A stretch of DNA of 58,653 bases from Bimuria novae-zelandiae CBS 107.79 (GCA_010015655.1 ML976755.1:70137-128789), one strand, 5' to 3'. Shown: positions 12,290-24,106, counted from the first letter of the stretch. Made by a program: numbers and translations. Notes: a model not told the origin generated them from the letters alone.

Positions 12290-13316
12290 TTGCGTGCGCT
12301 TTGCCAGCCCCTCTAATAAACTATCTACTAAACAATCCGAACCTTCCGCTTCCTCCTGACTATCTTTTTCTAGTACTACAACCTTTTATAGGCGCCCCCT
12401 TACTTATTTTTATTATTAGCTTCGCCTCCTCTTCGCGGGCGATCTATAATACTTCCGTTATTATATAAATTAATTAACCTTCTAGTTAAACTCTTTTTCT
12501 TTTCTTAGCCTTCTTTCGCTTCTAAAGAAGCTTAGACTAATCTATAATCTACTTAGCTTAAATAGCTATTATAGTATTTTATATTTTATAGAGGCGTGTC
12601 ATCCACTCTGCGTAGCGTTTCGCCAGCGAGAGGACTGCGGGATCCTCGCGAAGCGACTCTACAAATTACTTATTTAATCTTAGTAGTTTTACTAGCTCTA
12701 GAGGAGAGCTTTATAGTAGAAAGAGATCTAGATTAGTCGCTTATTATAGTGTAGCTAGGACAGGCAATGGCGGGGGTAACTTGTAAGGCAGGTTACTAAG
12801 GACGCGCATAAGTAACGCAGGCTATAAGCTAGTAGCACGCTATTTACTAAGTATATTTTTCTTTAATATTACCTTCTCTCGTGCGCAGGATAGTAATTCT
12901 ATCTACTCTAATCGCGGGATGCGCTATAAGCTAAGCCAGGATATCGCATGCGTCTCACAGGAGTGATACCATTTAAACGCTAAAAAGATACTAAGATTAA
13001 GAGGTTAGAGTATATGCGAGCAATAAGCAGGCATAATTAAAAGATTAATTTAATTTCCTATATAGTAGGCGATAAAATCTGCGCGTATATAACTTCTATG
13101 TTTATCCGCGATAAGTAAACGCTGGCGCCCCGCAGTCTTATCGCGGGTTAATAGATTAAATACTCTCTTTAGCTATTCCAGACCTAGGTTATTTAATGTC
13201 TAGCTATTCTTACTAGTAACAAAATGCCACCCTAGAGGCGATTACTTATTAATCTATTATATATTAATATTATTTCCTTTAAAGATTAGGAGGGGAGCTA
13301 GCGCTTTGCCTGTAGC
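12290..13316 (-). pseudogene. Pogo-like element A transposase, C-terminal two thirds
   Basis: On the - strand this carries the catalytic DDE part and tail of the transposase; the N-terminal part is on the other side of Copia-2 (18554-19250). It aligns with 43780-44815 of copy B, where the catalytic stretch LLIADRHRSY can be read (the pogo/Fot1 family has DGHGSH here, giving the second catalytic aspartate). Numerous TAG/TAA codons prevent translation. The product would bind the terminal inverted repeats and excise the element; here it is dead. Confidence 0.7.
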
Positions 13317-13525
13317 TATCAGATTTTTCAGGTTATTAAGGATGGATGATAATTGTCTGTGTGTCACAGTATGGGGTCTGATGAAGAAGTGATCATGTTA
13401 ATAAATTCGATAATTTGTCTTCTAAAGCTGGTTAACGCCTCCTATTTAAAGTTCCTATCTATGCGTTATATGCAATAGCCCCTAACCTCTTCTAGCCTAG
13501 GTTCTCTACTATATATAATCTAACA
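13317..13525 (-). repeat. Copia-2 3' LTR
   Basis: 209 bp. It begins tatcagattttt (TG changed to TA) and ends atctaaca; pairs with 18340-18548. Confidence 0.9.
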
Positions 13526-13599
13526 CACCCCTTTAGCTTGGAGCGATTTATTAATTCAAGCTACACATGCTAAGGTTACATAAAGGAGAGGTCGTTAAA

Positions 13600-16500
13600 T
13601 TAATCTTAAATCTCCTCTAAAGGTGCTTCACGTGCTACCTTTTAATCTCTTATCTCTACCAGTCCTAAATAGTCCAAAAAGGCTGGCCACTTATTTACTA
13701 GGAGTGTCTTTGTAAGGCCATCTATAATTATATCTTTAGATCGTGTGTACTTTACATTAATTCTGCTGCCTATGACTTCCTGTCGGAGCCAGTGATTATG
13801 GATATCCACATGCCGTAACTTGGTTTGTAGCTTAGAAACTTCCTAGGTTACTAGTCTAATAGTCTGCTGGTTGTCGCATTTAATCGTAATTATCGGGCTG
13901 GGTAATTGAACCCTCAGCTCTTTAATTAAGCAAGACGTGAAGATAGCTTCTTTAGCTACTTATAAAAGTGCCAGGAGTTTAGCTTCTATAGTTAATATTA
14001 TAATAGTCTCCTGTTTGCTAGCTCTCCACGTAATAAGTCTATTAAATAGTTTAAAAGTATATCCTTGTAAGCTCTTGCGGTCTAGTGTATTATTAGTAAA
14101 TAAGGCGTTACTAGCTACTTGTAAGGAATTACCTCTACTAACTTAGAGCGTTATCCACTTCGTGTCGTTAAGATACAATAAGACTCGGTCGGCAGCATAG
14201 TGGTGCTCTAGTCCTAGATTCGCGAGGAATCTAGCTAGTTAAGAGGTTATAAAGGCGATATCTAGTCGCGTGCTAATAGCTGCATATAATAGTAATCCAA
14301 TCTTGCGTTAATACTTATTAATTTCCGAGGGTGAAGCTAGTCCTTCTCTCAGCTTAAGCTCCCCTATTGCCATTAGAGTATCGTGCCAGATTATTCGGTC
14401 GTCGATTAGGCGGCTAATTTTGTCGCAGTATAAAGCCTAGGAGAGTTAAATAAGTCGTTTCTAATAATCTCTAATTACTTTAATCCCTAGGAACCATTAT
14501 AGGCTTTCTCCACCTATTATTAAGTACTTCTTCTTAAGTTACTCTACGGCTTGCTACGCTTCGTAGGTTTTAGATTTTTAGTACGCAAGGATAATGTCGT
14601 CCACGTAGAAGAAAATAATAATCCTATCCTTAATTATATAGTAGCGCTTATAGGGTACACTCTAGAACCTGAGTTAAGTAAGCGTCGCTGTGAATTCCTT
14701 CTGCTAGAGTAATAGAGAGATTCTTAGTCTATACAAGGCTTTTTAAACTTTTAAGATAGTGCCAGGTTTTCTATACTATTATAGCATTTACATATATACT
14801 TTTCTGTCTAGTAATGCGTGCATAAATGCGTTAGTAACGTCGTATTATATTAGTTCAAGATTATATTTAGCCGCGATAGCTATAAGTAGTCGAAAGGAAC
14901 GTCCTGCTAGTATCGCTACGTAGGTGTCCTAGGAAGTAATATTACGTTATTAGTCTCCTTTAACTACTAGTCGTGCTTTGCACTTGATGAATTAGTGGTA
15001 TTTATTAAACTTATATACATACACCCACATGCAATCTAGGATCTGTTATCCCGTCGCCTTTACGGTCTTATATAGTACTTCTACCCATAACTTTATAATT
15101 TTATAACTGTCTAGGTGCAATCGTTATGCTTCCTTAAACAATTCTCCTATCGGGTGTTTGTCGAGGTTTATTTTAAATGTAGGCGGAGGTGGCAATTACG
15201 ATTAGTAAATTTTAATGCCTTTTGCAAGTAGTCTCTTTATTCTTGCTTTATTAATTAGATCTTCTTTGTACTTACCCACGTTCCCAGCTTTAGTTCCTGC
15301 CATAAAGGCTGCCGCCCAGGGAACTGTCTTCGATAATTAAATTTTAGGAATGCTTAATACTTCCCTAGTTATTAACTGCGCTAGTAAGGCTGCAGGTAGT
15401 GGTGTTATTAGTAAAGTTAGGTAGTAATCCCTAATCTTCCGTCCTTAGTAGTAGCCTGGTAGATCTGGCTCTTCGTTATTATTTGTATTATAGTTAATAG
15501 TTTTGTCTTCGTGAAACGATTTAATTTCTAGTTAGTGTATAGGTGGCGGTAGCTCGATTGTCTTAATATACGTTGCTATCTCGTCTAGTGTGCTATGCAT
15601 AAGATTGTCTATAAGATCCTTAGTTTTACTGTTAAAGATTGTGTTCTCGTCGAAAATCACGTCCCGCGTGCTGATGACTTTTGCGAGTGAGGGAATCCAG
15701 ATCTAATAGATGTTGGATAATTGGTATCCTACCAGATATCCAATCCATGCCTTCGGATCTAGTCTCTGTAGTCAAGACTTTCCTCTATGTGTATCATCCG
15801 TCATTGCAAACGCTTTGCAACCATAGGCTTTTAAGTGAGCTAGATTTGGTTTCTTAAATAATGTAATTAATCTATTTACTAGTAATGCACGTGTGAAGAA
15901 TAGCTCGTATGGCGTTTTCTAGTTGTTCGAGTAGTTTGGCGTTCGATTGTATAGGTATACTCCGGCTCGTGTAATTTCTGGCCAGAGCTCCTATAGAAGG
16001 TTCGCGTCTAGGCGCATCGCGCGCGATTTCTCCTTGTTCACACCCCTTAAGCGTTTAGCGCCCCTGTTCTAAGCTTATGTATCTAGTGCTAAAGGCTTAA
16101 TAACTATGCCTTGCCCTCGCAACTAGCGTTTGACTTCGGGCTTAACTATCGTGATCTTATTATCTAATTTAATAATTTTCGGAGTAATATTATATTAGTT
16201 TTTAAGGAATTAGAAGAAGTTCGTCAGTGCGTTAATAATTAACTTAGCCGTTTAGTTATTAGTAAAGTAGAAATCCTATTAGAACTTTAAGTACTTATCC
16301 GTAATAAGCATCTGGCTCTTCTCCTTATTAAACGTCTGCGGTTTATATAAATAGAAATTAATAGCGAGCCTCTCTCTAGGTCCCTACTTATTAATCCTTA
16401 GTGCGCGGCTAATTTGCCTCCGTATCTTTGCTCGTCCACATAAGTTACACTCTACTATTATAATTCCCTTAACGCGCACCCCCTTAGATTGTTGCACTAA

Positions 16501-17950
16501 GTGTTTAATTGTTATAGGTCCTAGATAACCAAGCCTCTTGTGTCAGAGTAGGGCTAACACTTTCTAACTTTGTCTCTGCGTTCGAGAGTTATAGGTATGT
16601 GTGTAATAAGCTGAGTGGTGCATAGGCTAGTATTCTAGTACCTATTGCCTATAGATCTCTTAAAGTTCTCCGATGGTTGTTCTATTTAGTCTCTTAAGGG
16701 CAGTGGGTTCTGATTTAGTATCCTACTAGAATCCTTGCTATCTTAACACTTGGAAGGAGACAAGATTACATAATAGGTCTAGACAAATAGCCACATCGTG
16801 TAGTACTAATCTTTTAGCTCCCTGTTCGTGTTGTAGATTTATAACAAGTAATCTATACCCCTTAATCTATATTTATGTATTGCCTGCCCATATAAAATCT
16901 CCTTGTGCCGGCGGTTGGTAATCGTATATCTAATCGGGATCGTTCGTGATGTGGCAGGTTAAGCCAGAATTAAGGATAAATAAACGTTGCGGTAGATAAT
17001 TAATTTGACTTATTCTAAAAGACGCGGCAAATACTGCTTGTATAGTAGATATCTATCTGCTATTTAGTTACTATTTAGTAATCTCTGGAGTTAGAGTATA
17101 AGAGTTCTTTATAGGTAGAGTTCTAGTTCTAGGCCTGCTTTAACCTCTTAAAAGTCCTTAGAACTCTAGATCGTACTCTCGCTTCAGCGCGATAAGTTCC
17201 TTGATCTTTTTATTTAGCTACTACTATTCTAGGGCTTTTGCTAGATTTATATAGAAGTAGTCTCTTATAGAGTGCTACATGCCACATGCATGGCATTTCT
17301 ACCCTTCTACTTTAATAGATTTTAGGCGCCCACCTGCTTTAACAGGGGTTAAAAGGTCTAGCGGGGAGTCTTACTCAACTATCTACTAGCCTATACGTTA
17401 ATATCGAGGTCTACCCCGTTTTCTAGATAATAACGTTTTAGCACTATAGGCGTCCCCACTTTATGTGCTCTGGGCGGGTTTGCCGCTTTTACTAAGCTTT
17501 AATAAGTCACCCGTTACAAAGACAGATCTCTGCTTTATTCGCGATATCGGGTGGTTTAGCATCATGTGTTCTCGGAAACGCTTTATTATTTCTTTCCTGG
17601 TTATGCCTGGTATGAACCGTCCGTTGTCCTAAAAGGTCGTTGACTACGTAGGAGCGACTTTGTTTACAGCGTTTAGGAAGTCTTTTGCTACAGCGTTAAA
17701 CTATATTAATTCTAGGACTTTGTACGTCTCCGCTTTAGTAGCTGCTTAATCGTATTCTGCTAGCTATGTATCCCATGTATTCGCGGTTTATAGTAGCTTT
17801 AGGGAGGAGTAATATTAGTCGCGTGCGCGTTCTTATTTGAATAGCGTATTAACGCTAACTATAGCTTTAAGGTTAATAATCTACTATCTAAGTAATTAAT
17901 TAGGTAGGTAGCACGTCCTTTAGAGATGCTAGCTAACTATTAATTATATA
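13600..17950 (-). pseudogene. Copia-2 pol remnant
   Basis: A broken Copia polyprotein on the - strand. The integrase stretch GAKRLRGVNKEKSRAMRL is readable near 15990-16060. The RT active site near 14595-14625 is still FFYVDDIIL, so both catalytic aspartates are preserved, unlike in Copia-1. RNase H text lies near 13900-14150. Stops are TAG/TAA. The limits are approximate. The product would be the integrase/RT polyprotein; with this many stops it cannot be made from this copy. Confidence 0.8.
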
Positions 17951-18309
17951 AAGATAATAATTTACTAGAGGCTTAACTACTCCTTCTTAAATGCGTGTCG
18001 ATTATTCTTAAATTCTTCAAGCAACGTCTTATAGTACTTAAGGTCCTCTTTAAAGGCTTTAATACCTAACGTGGATAGTTTAGAAATGCGCGTTGGCGTT
18101 GTAATGCTAGTAGCTAGAGTGTAGTTAGCTAGTTTTAGAGCTTGTGGGATTACTAGCTCAGGTTTTGGCGCAGTCGTTAATTTTGGATCTAGTAAATTCT
18201 AGATATAATAGAGTACGCATCTTAACTGGATTTGTGTAACCTACGCCGTGTAGTTAGTGTGGTCGCGCAGCGTGATCATCGTTGCGTCGCGTAGGTATAG
18301 CGTTGTCAT
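17950..18309 (-). pseudogene. Copia-2 gag remnant
   Basis: On the - strand the ATG at 18309-18307 starts a frame reading MTTLYLRDATMITLRDHTNY, followed by a block ending LRC like the Copia-1 gag. One stop replaces the conserved W after NYTA. It lies about 30 bp inside the 5' LTR, where Copia gag begins. The downstream limit is approximate. Confidence 0.65.
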
Positions 18310-18339
18310 GTTAGTGGTTAAGGTAGTGAGACTCTTAAT

Positions 18340-18548
18340 TGTTAGATTTTTTAGGTTATTAAGGATGGATAATAATTGTCTGTGTGTCACAGTATGGGGT
18401 CTGATGAAGAAGTGATCATGTTAATAGATTCGATGATTTGTCTTCTAAAGCTGGTTGACGCCTCTTGTTTAAAGTTCCTGTCTGTGCGTCATGTGCAATA
18501 GCCCCTAACCTCTTCTAGCCTAGGTTCTCTACTACATATAATCTAACA
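18340..18548 (-). repeat. Copia-2 5' LTR
   Basis: 209 bp, beginning tgttagatttt and ending atctaaca. It is followed by the gcagc duplication. The adjacent internal sequence gttaaggtagtgagactc matches the same position in Copia-1. Confidence 0.9.
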
Positions 18549-18553
18549 GCAGC

Positions 18554-19250
18554 ATTAATGCACTTAATATCTATAACCTATTCTTACTTTCTAGTAATTA
18601 CTTTATCCTTTTAAGCAGTATTAAGATATACTAATACCTTCATAATCTGCTCCTCACTAACACCGAATCTTGACTTATCCATGTTCTATATATCTAAAGG
18701 GAGGTACGCATACTCCTCCATTTTTAAAGCTACTACGTTAAACCAGCGCTCTACACGCGCGTAAGATGCTCCTTCCTTTCGTAAATACTTAAGATGCCTA
18801 GCAAATACCCCTTCTATTTTAAGGTTCCTCTTTTAGAAACGTGTAATCTATTTGTCGTTAATATAGGAAAGTAATTATAGAAGAGGGGCTAGTCGTGACG
18901 CGTGCGTGACGCGTGCAGCCTATATAAGAAGGGTAAGCTCCTTTAGTATTAAGTAGGTAATTTAGGTTCTAGTAATAGTGTAGTTCTTAATTTATTATAC
19001 AAGAGTCTTTTCTTCTATATTTAATAGGATCTAAGCTATTTCGTGGCTTACAGACTGTGTTAAGCCGCCGTAATGTCTGCGGTGTAAGGTGCGTCGCGAA
19101 ACTTTAAAGAAGTCTATAGCAGAATTTAGAGAAGAAAAATCTTTATTTTAAAAGGCATATAAAGCCTTCTGTATTTGAATTTCGCGATTTAATTGTCTTT
19201 TTAGTGTTTAGGGAGGTATTGGTGGGGATAACGCGTGATGCATGCGCGTC
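18554..19250 (-). pseudogene. Pogo-like element A transposase, N-terminal third
   Basis: This is the - strand continuation of the transposase split by Copia-2. The corresponding part of copy B contains WFNAVALKMEKHAYL and DKSGFGVSEEQIMKVL, which fits the region around the first catalytic aspartate of pogo/Fot1 DDE transposases (family form IDEKGF..G). Here the same text is visible with more TAG/TAA codons. The start of the protein, a helix-turn-helix region in the family, cannot be read. Confidence 0.65.
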
Positions 19251-19350
19251 GCGTGCTTTTACTAGGTTAAATCTAGGGTTGGGTTAAATCTGGGGGGGGG
19301 GGACTCTATAATAAAATAAAGTATTAAGATAATAGCTTAAAGAAAGGGAA

Positions 19351-19818
19351 TGGTATTATAATTATAAACCATATAAAAAATTAAAATTAAATAATTACGC
19401 TGGAGGAATATATAAAAGCACAAGATAGCTTAGGTTAGTAATTACGTAATATAGTCCTGTATAAGCAAAAGTCCCTAGGGACTATAGTAGTCCTAGGAAC
19501 TATATAGTCTTAGTAGAACTATAATAGTAATTCTAATAATAGTAAGAACTAGGATAAATAGAATATAGTTTAATAATTTCTTTATACCTTTCCTAATCCT
19601 TATAGTTAACTTAATATACTACAAATACATCTCTTATAACAGATTAGTAAATCTCCTAGTTAGTTATTTTATAGTTTATTATAGAATTAGATTATTTGCA
19701 TAATCTAGGATTATTATTTTAAGCTCTTAACTACTAAATATATTTATAAGGCATATTACTCTTAACCTATCCTCCCCTAACCTGGATCAGGTTTAGGTAC
19801 GTAAATTTCCTTGTAACA
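19351..19818 (+). repeat. Gypsy-1 3' LTR
   Basis: 468 bp, starting tggtatta directly after the purine tract agaaagggaa (19341-19350) and ending ttgtaaca. It aligns with 102-299 plus 5686-5955. It is more AT-rich than the left LTR over its first ~85 bp. Confidence 0.88.
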
Positions 19819-20022
19819 TAGACATATTATCTCTAAATCCTAATTTAATCCTTAATAAATTTACTAAATCTTAAGAATTAAGAAAAAGCTTTATATTATT
19901 ACTTAGTAAATACAACTAAAGAAAGGTAGATTAGCTTATATAATTAGTAGTAAAGGATTAAGGTAGTTAAAATATATAAAAGCTTTATTAATCGCTTTAC
20001 TACCTATCTATCTAAAGTAAGC
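19819..20022 (+). other. Old AT-rich sequence left of Gypsy-2
   Basis: AT-rich DNA that continues at 33734 once Gypsy-2 is removed. It ends with the taagc duplication (20018-20022). It probably belongs to the same decayed transposase gene whose C-terminus is at 33740-34330, but no motif can be read here. Confidence 0.4.
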
Positions 20023-20183
20023 TGTAAGGGGCTGGGTGCTCAAGGAGCCAAAGGTGCTAAAAGAATACTTATGAATTCGATAGAGAGTCCAAAGTTAAGC
20101 TTTAGGCGTCGAACTTATATATTTAGGGTTTGCATAACTAAGGGTTAAGGATCTAAGGTAATAACTAGGCATAGCCTATTATA
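20023..20183 (-). repeat. Gypsy-2 3' LTR
   Basis: 161 bp. It begins tgtaaggggctggg and ends attata (from attaca). The homologous copy is 33573-33733. Confidence 0.9.
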
Positions 20184-20195
20184 TACCTCCTTTCC

Positions 20196-20464
20196 TGTCG
20201 GATTAACAACTTCAACGGCCTTAGGCATGTTACAAGGAAGGTGCGTGTGCGGAGGAGCGAGCATTCTGTCAATAGTTATCAAGGCCTCTATCGTGTTGCG
20301 AAACACTATGTGTATGGAGCGAACCCCATATGGGACTAGCTTCCATACCCCGCGATATACTTCACTCCTCAGTAGATAGAACGAAAAAACAAGCATCAAT
20401 CAACCTAATGTAACTCGTTATTAAGTATTTCCTTTTAGCACTAGTGCAACAAGTCCTCCTAACA
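20196..20464 (+). repeat. Copia-3 5' LTR
   Basis: 269 bp, beginning tgtcggattaacaac and ending ctcctaaca. Compared with 26138-26406 it differs at only a few C/T positions. Confidence 0.92.
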
Positions 20465-20939
20465 CTAATTAGTAATCGCGAGAAGCCATCACAGACAGTA
20501 AGGAAGAAGAGACAGGCTGTTAATAACCCAACGTAAGAAATCTCGGGTCGATGCAGACTGTGCTAAGAACAGAGCGAGGCAGAGATAACACGAAGCACTC
20601 TTAACCAATCTCTAAAGCTACTAGTTTAGGCTGATCCGCGGACACAGAGCGCGTTAGCAATGTATTATAATTCACCGTATAAACGTCTCTAGACGACCTA
20701 GTTACGTACACTAACACACGTCGGAAACGACTAACTAACGAGATAACCACATTAACAACGAGTTAACACTACTAATATAATAGTAGACAACTAGAGCAGT
20801 AATAGCGCAGCAGATAATACTAATGCTTAAGCTTAAGCTTAACTACGCGATAATTAGTTAGAGTATAGCTTAAGTAAACGCCAGGAAGCTGCTTCGCGCT
20901 AGGCTAAATATACTATAAAGTACCTTATAGGAGACTGCT

Positions 20940-22800
20940 CATATCTAGTGGCGCTAGAATCTGTTAACACATCTCTCTGGGATATACCTATACTAACAGA
21001 CGCAGACAAGATGCACGCAATAACCTAGGTTACTAAAATTATTCGCGATTATAACGCATTAATGGCCTAGGACAACGATCTATGTGCAGACTACTATTAC
21101 GATTTTAAAGGATAGATAAAGGAGCTATTCTATAAGGTTGACCGTAATATACTAAAATCTCTAAAGATGGTCCTACGGCATAGAGGAGTCTACACAGGCA
21201 ATAACCGCGCAAGGCTTGCTAATTCCCTCTATAATCTGTCTACTCTAGAGAATACTCCCGAATAGGACCCTATGGAATTTAAAGCTATGATATTCGACTA
21301 ACGATTAAGGGCATACAAGCGCTAGCAGAACGTAAAACAGACACCTCTAATAGCTAAGTAGTAACTACTACAGCAGGATAGTCTACTAGCTAGTACACAT
21401 GCACCGTAGTTACAGCAGCCAGAGCACTTGCAGTAAGACGGGTAGTAGCGAGAGTAATTATAGCGAAGTAAATAGCACGGAGTAGGACACGACGCTCGAA
21501 ACTAATCTAAAACACGAAAGCTATAACTAATGCACTAGATAGATGAAATCTAACTACTAAGACAGAGTAATAATAGTTAACAACCGCACTTTATAAGTAG
21601 TGCGCTTAGAGAACCTTAGTCTTGGCAATAGTAGGAACAAGATGCGTAATTATAGCAATAGCGACTGTAAACACAGGCACGGCCGCCAGCAATTGCATAT
21701 TGCGAAATCACGCCGTTTCCACAACAACCTGTGAACGGTGTACCGGGCAGACCACCAGAGCTACTATATGACCCGTATATGACACTGCCGCCGCGCTGGT
21801 CCCGTAATAACTAACTTAACGCTAACACAATTACGCAGTTCTCTAAGCTTTAGGATAATAATAAGAAATATATAGGAGATGTGTATGATCTGCTTAATAA
21901 TAAAATTAAGATCTTCTTTAGCATCTGTTGGCAGGTGGACATCCATGAAGAGTAGTTCCACGCTATGTTTCCCTGTATTCTTACTGGGCGAGCAGAGATG
22001 TTCTATATATAAGTTGTGAATAGAGGTGACAGCTTTTCTAATGCGTACACAGTAATCAAGAACCACTTTAATCACGACGTCTATTATTAACACTACTACA
22101 TAGACTAGATAACTACAACCTTCGCCCGTACGCGCATAGAGAACCCTGATAAGAGCTTATATAAGGTGCTATAGATATTGCTTAATAAGCTATAATTGTG
22201 CTAACGCGCGCTTAGTAAGAACTTTAAAGGTAAGGATGCCCTACGTACGACTGTTATTAACGCGTGCTGGGGAGTTCTAGAACTTAAAATAGCACTCTTT
22301 AAGCTAGCTATAATCTGCGAAGGACTCTTTGCAAACCTATAGTCTATAGTTAAGACGCACCTTGCACGTTAGCAAATAAGGCAAATGCTTATAGGGAGTG
22401 AGATAATTGCTATAGACTAGTACTATCTTGACCGCCGCTACAATAATAGGAATGGAAGAACTCGAAGAGGATTTAGAGGCGAAGGCGGATTCGCAGGCGG
22501 ATTCCGAGGAGGCTAAGGCAACAGAGGCAATTAGCGCTTTAATAGCAACGATAGTAGACGTGAATTCACAACGCCACGCTGGAAGAAGAAGTGCTTTGTC
22601 TGCCAGAAAGAGGGCTGCTGGTTAACCAACCATACTAATGAGGAACGTAAAGCTGCCCGCACACAGTTCTTCTCTGCATGTTACTTTACAGGCACACTAC
22701 TGCCTGCAGACTTCTCTGTGCACCTTGCAGAGTATAAAGGTAGTGAGAACTACGAGGACAATGATAATGACAGCGATTAGCAGTATAATATTAATAATTA
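20940..22800 (+). pseudogene. Copia-3 gag remnant with zinc knuckle
   Basis: On the + strand a gag-like protein can be followed through RIP stops, with one or two frame changes. It has a glutamine-rich stretch near 21300-21480 where CAG codons have become TAG. A conserved block near 21880-22040 contains GDVYDLLNNKIKIFF, then QVDIHEEQFHAMFP and LTGRAEMFY. An arginine/glycine-rich segment runs near 22440-22520. The zinc knuckle near 22592-22640 reads CFVCQKEGCW, then NHTNEERKAA. The knuckle would bind the element's RNA in the virus-like particle. The start codon could not be fixed. Confidence 0.8.
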
Positions 22801-22861
22801 GCAATTCATAACTACGTACGCGGAATATTAATTTTTTAAAAAGTAATAACTTGCAGATTAA

Positions 22862-23491
22862 GTGTTTATACACCATATCTCTGGTAAAGACATATATAGT
22901 AGAGACGTACTGTCATCACCGGCGTCGCAATTCCTTATTGAGGACCGATACACGCGATCTGTGTACCAAGGAATCCTCCCTGATACAGGCGCCGCCAATG
23001 TATCTACAGTCGGTAAGGAACAGTACCTCGCACTCATACAGGAAGACCTAACGGTCACGATGGACACATCTACGGCAGGAAAAACGTCTATCAAATTCGG
23101 AAAAGGCAGTGTTACGGTGTCTATCGGCACCGCACAGATTCCGACAGAGATTGGAAAAATCGACTTTGAGGTGCTAGATGCGCCCACACCGTTCTTGCTA
23201 TGCCTTGCGGACATGGACAGGCTGAAGGTCTACTTTAACAACACTACAGATAAGCTCGTCCAGGGCAATGTACGCATCCCCGTGATCTGTAAATGGGGAC
23301 ATCCGTGGTTCTATCTTAACAAGAGAGAGCGTGCAACTGCATTTCTTATAGAGACAGAGTTAAGACGGCTCCATCGCCGTTTTGGACACCTAGCTGTTAT
23401 AAGACTAGCTAGGCTCTTGAAAGATGCTAGTCACAATAACTTTAAAGAAAGAACTCTTGAGCAAATTGCGAAGTTTTGCTATTATTATTAA
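22862..23491 (+). pseudogene. Copia-3 protease and GAG-pre-integrase segment
   Basis: This 209-codon uninterrupted frame is part of the polyprotein, so its first ATG is not a true start. The aspartic protease motif ILPDTGAANVSTVG lies at residues 38-51, where the catalytic D is followed by TGA. A FEVLDAPTPFLLCLADMDRL block follows. Near residues 167-185 the GAG-pre-integrase signature RRLHRRFGHLAVIRLARLL supplies the first histidines of the integrase zinc finger. The frame stops where the CxxC pair would come (ending FCYYY, the cysteine partner altered). It is the least mutated part of the element. Confidence 0.85.
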
Positions 23492-24106
23492 CTTAATAGC
23501 TCTACGCCGCGCCGCTTTAAGTTCACCCTTAAGGACAACTATTACTTTAACTACGAGATCCTTGTGGATGTGATGTACTTAAGAAGCAAGCCTACATTAT
23601 ATGTAGTGGATTCAGCAACTTCGTTTTAAGGCGCAAAGTTTCTCAACGCTATTTTAGCTAAGGAGACATGGCAGGCACTGCGGATGTTGTGGATTAATAC
23701 CTACTAAGGACTACTAGACATTCTTACACATGGCGCAGGCACGAACTTCGCAAGTGCAGAATTTCGCGCAAAAGCAAAGATTATGGGAGTCACATGCAAA
23801 CAAGTACCTATAGAGGCACATTGGTCCGTTGGCAAGATAGAGAGGTATCACGCGCCCCTGCACCGCGCATGGGATATACTCTACGCTGAGCTTGCTGGCA
23901 CTATGTCTGATAAAGCAATTCTTCAGATGGCCGTGAAAGCTATTAATGACACAGCAGGCCCTAACGGTCTAGTCCTAACTTTACTTATCTTTGGCGCATA
24001 CCCACGTATGACTATAGAGTCACCGCCGTCACCGTTAATGGTTAAGCGCAGCGAGGCTATTCAAAAAGCGATAAAAGAACTACGCAAGCTCACCACCAAA
24101 CGCTAG
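23492..24106 (+). pseudogene. Copia-3 integrase core remnant
   Basis: This continues the polyprotein. The first part has a few stops (taa at 23490, taag near 23626, taa near 23697). From 23783 to 24106 it is open and includes VPIEAHWSVGKIERYHAPLH, the end of the DDE integrase core with the catalytic glutamate in GKIERYH, then helices with DKAILQMAVKAIND and the NGLVLTLLIFGAYPR block. The activity would be strand transfer of element cDNA into the genome. The stops and the altered zinc finger make it inactive. Confidence 0.8.

Larger units (their letters stand above)
13317..18548 (-). mobile_element. Copia-2, Ty1/Copia element inside the pogo-like element
   Basis: 5232 bp with 209-bp LTRs at both ends (13317-13525 and 18340-18548). 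The flanking duplication is gtagc (13312-13316) and gcagc (18549-18553), identical apart from one C/T change. Comparison with copy B of the pogo-like element shows the uninterrupted target sequence. The element reads on the - strand: gag next to the 18340 LTR, then integrase, RT and RNase H towards 13600. It is related to Copia-1 by gag start, by the motif inside the 5' LTR and by pol text, but its LTR differs. Confidence 0.92.
12212..19306 (-). mobile_element. Pogo/Fot1-like DNA transposon A, split by Copia-2
   Basis: The left end begins GAGTCTCCCCCCCAGATTTA and the right end is its inverted near-copy, ending GGGGACTC. A TA lies at each edge (12210-12211, 19307-19308). Each terminal inverted repeat contains the motif AGATTTRACCCA twice in tandem. 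Without Copia-2 and its 5-bp duplication the element is about 1858 bp, matching copy B at 43704-45557 (1854 bp) along its length. The transposase lies on the - strand. The TA duplication and the transposase text place it in the Tc1/mariner-pogo group. Both copies are AT-biased with C/T and G/A differences, as RIP gives. Confidence 0.88.
102..19818 (+). mobile_element. Gypsy-1, Ty3/Gypsy chromovirus, nested host element
   Basis: This is a degenerate Ty3/Gypsy LTR retrotransposon on the + strand. The left LTR is 102-299 plus 5686-5955, split by Copia-1. The right LTR is 19351-19818. Both are 468 bp once the Copia insertion and its duplicated caaag are removed, and both run TG...CA. A purine tract (agaaagggaa) lies directly before the right LTR. 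Gag, protease, reverse transcriptase, integrase and chromodomain follow in that order between about 6000 and 11620, all broken by TAG/TAA codons. Four later insertions interrupt it: Copia-1, a solo LTR, a pogo-like transposon, and Copia-2 inside the latter. No matching target duplication is seen at the outer ends (aacaa on the left, tagac on the right), so the two ends may come from different copies. Family and layout are confident; the exact left edge is less so. Confidence 0.85.

Noticed and set aside
22858..23214. 118-codon frame on the - strand
   Set aside because: It is antisense to the Copia-3 protease segment and has no motif.
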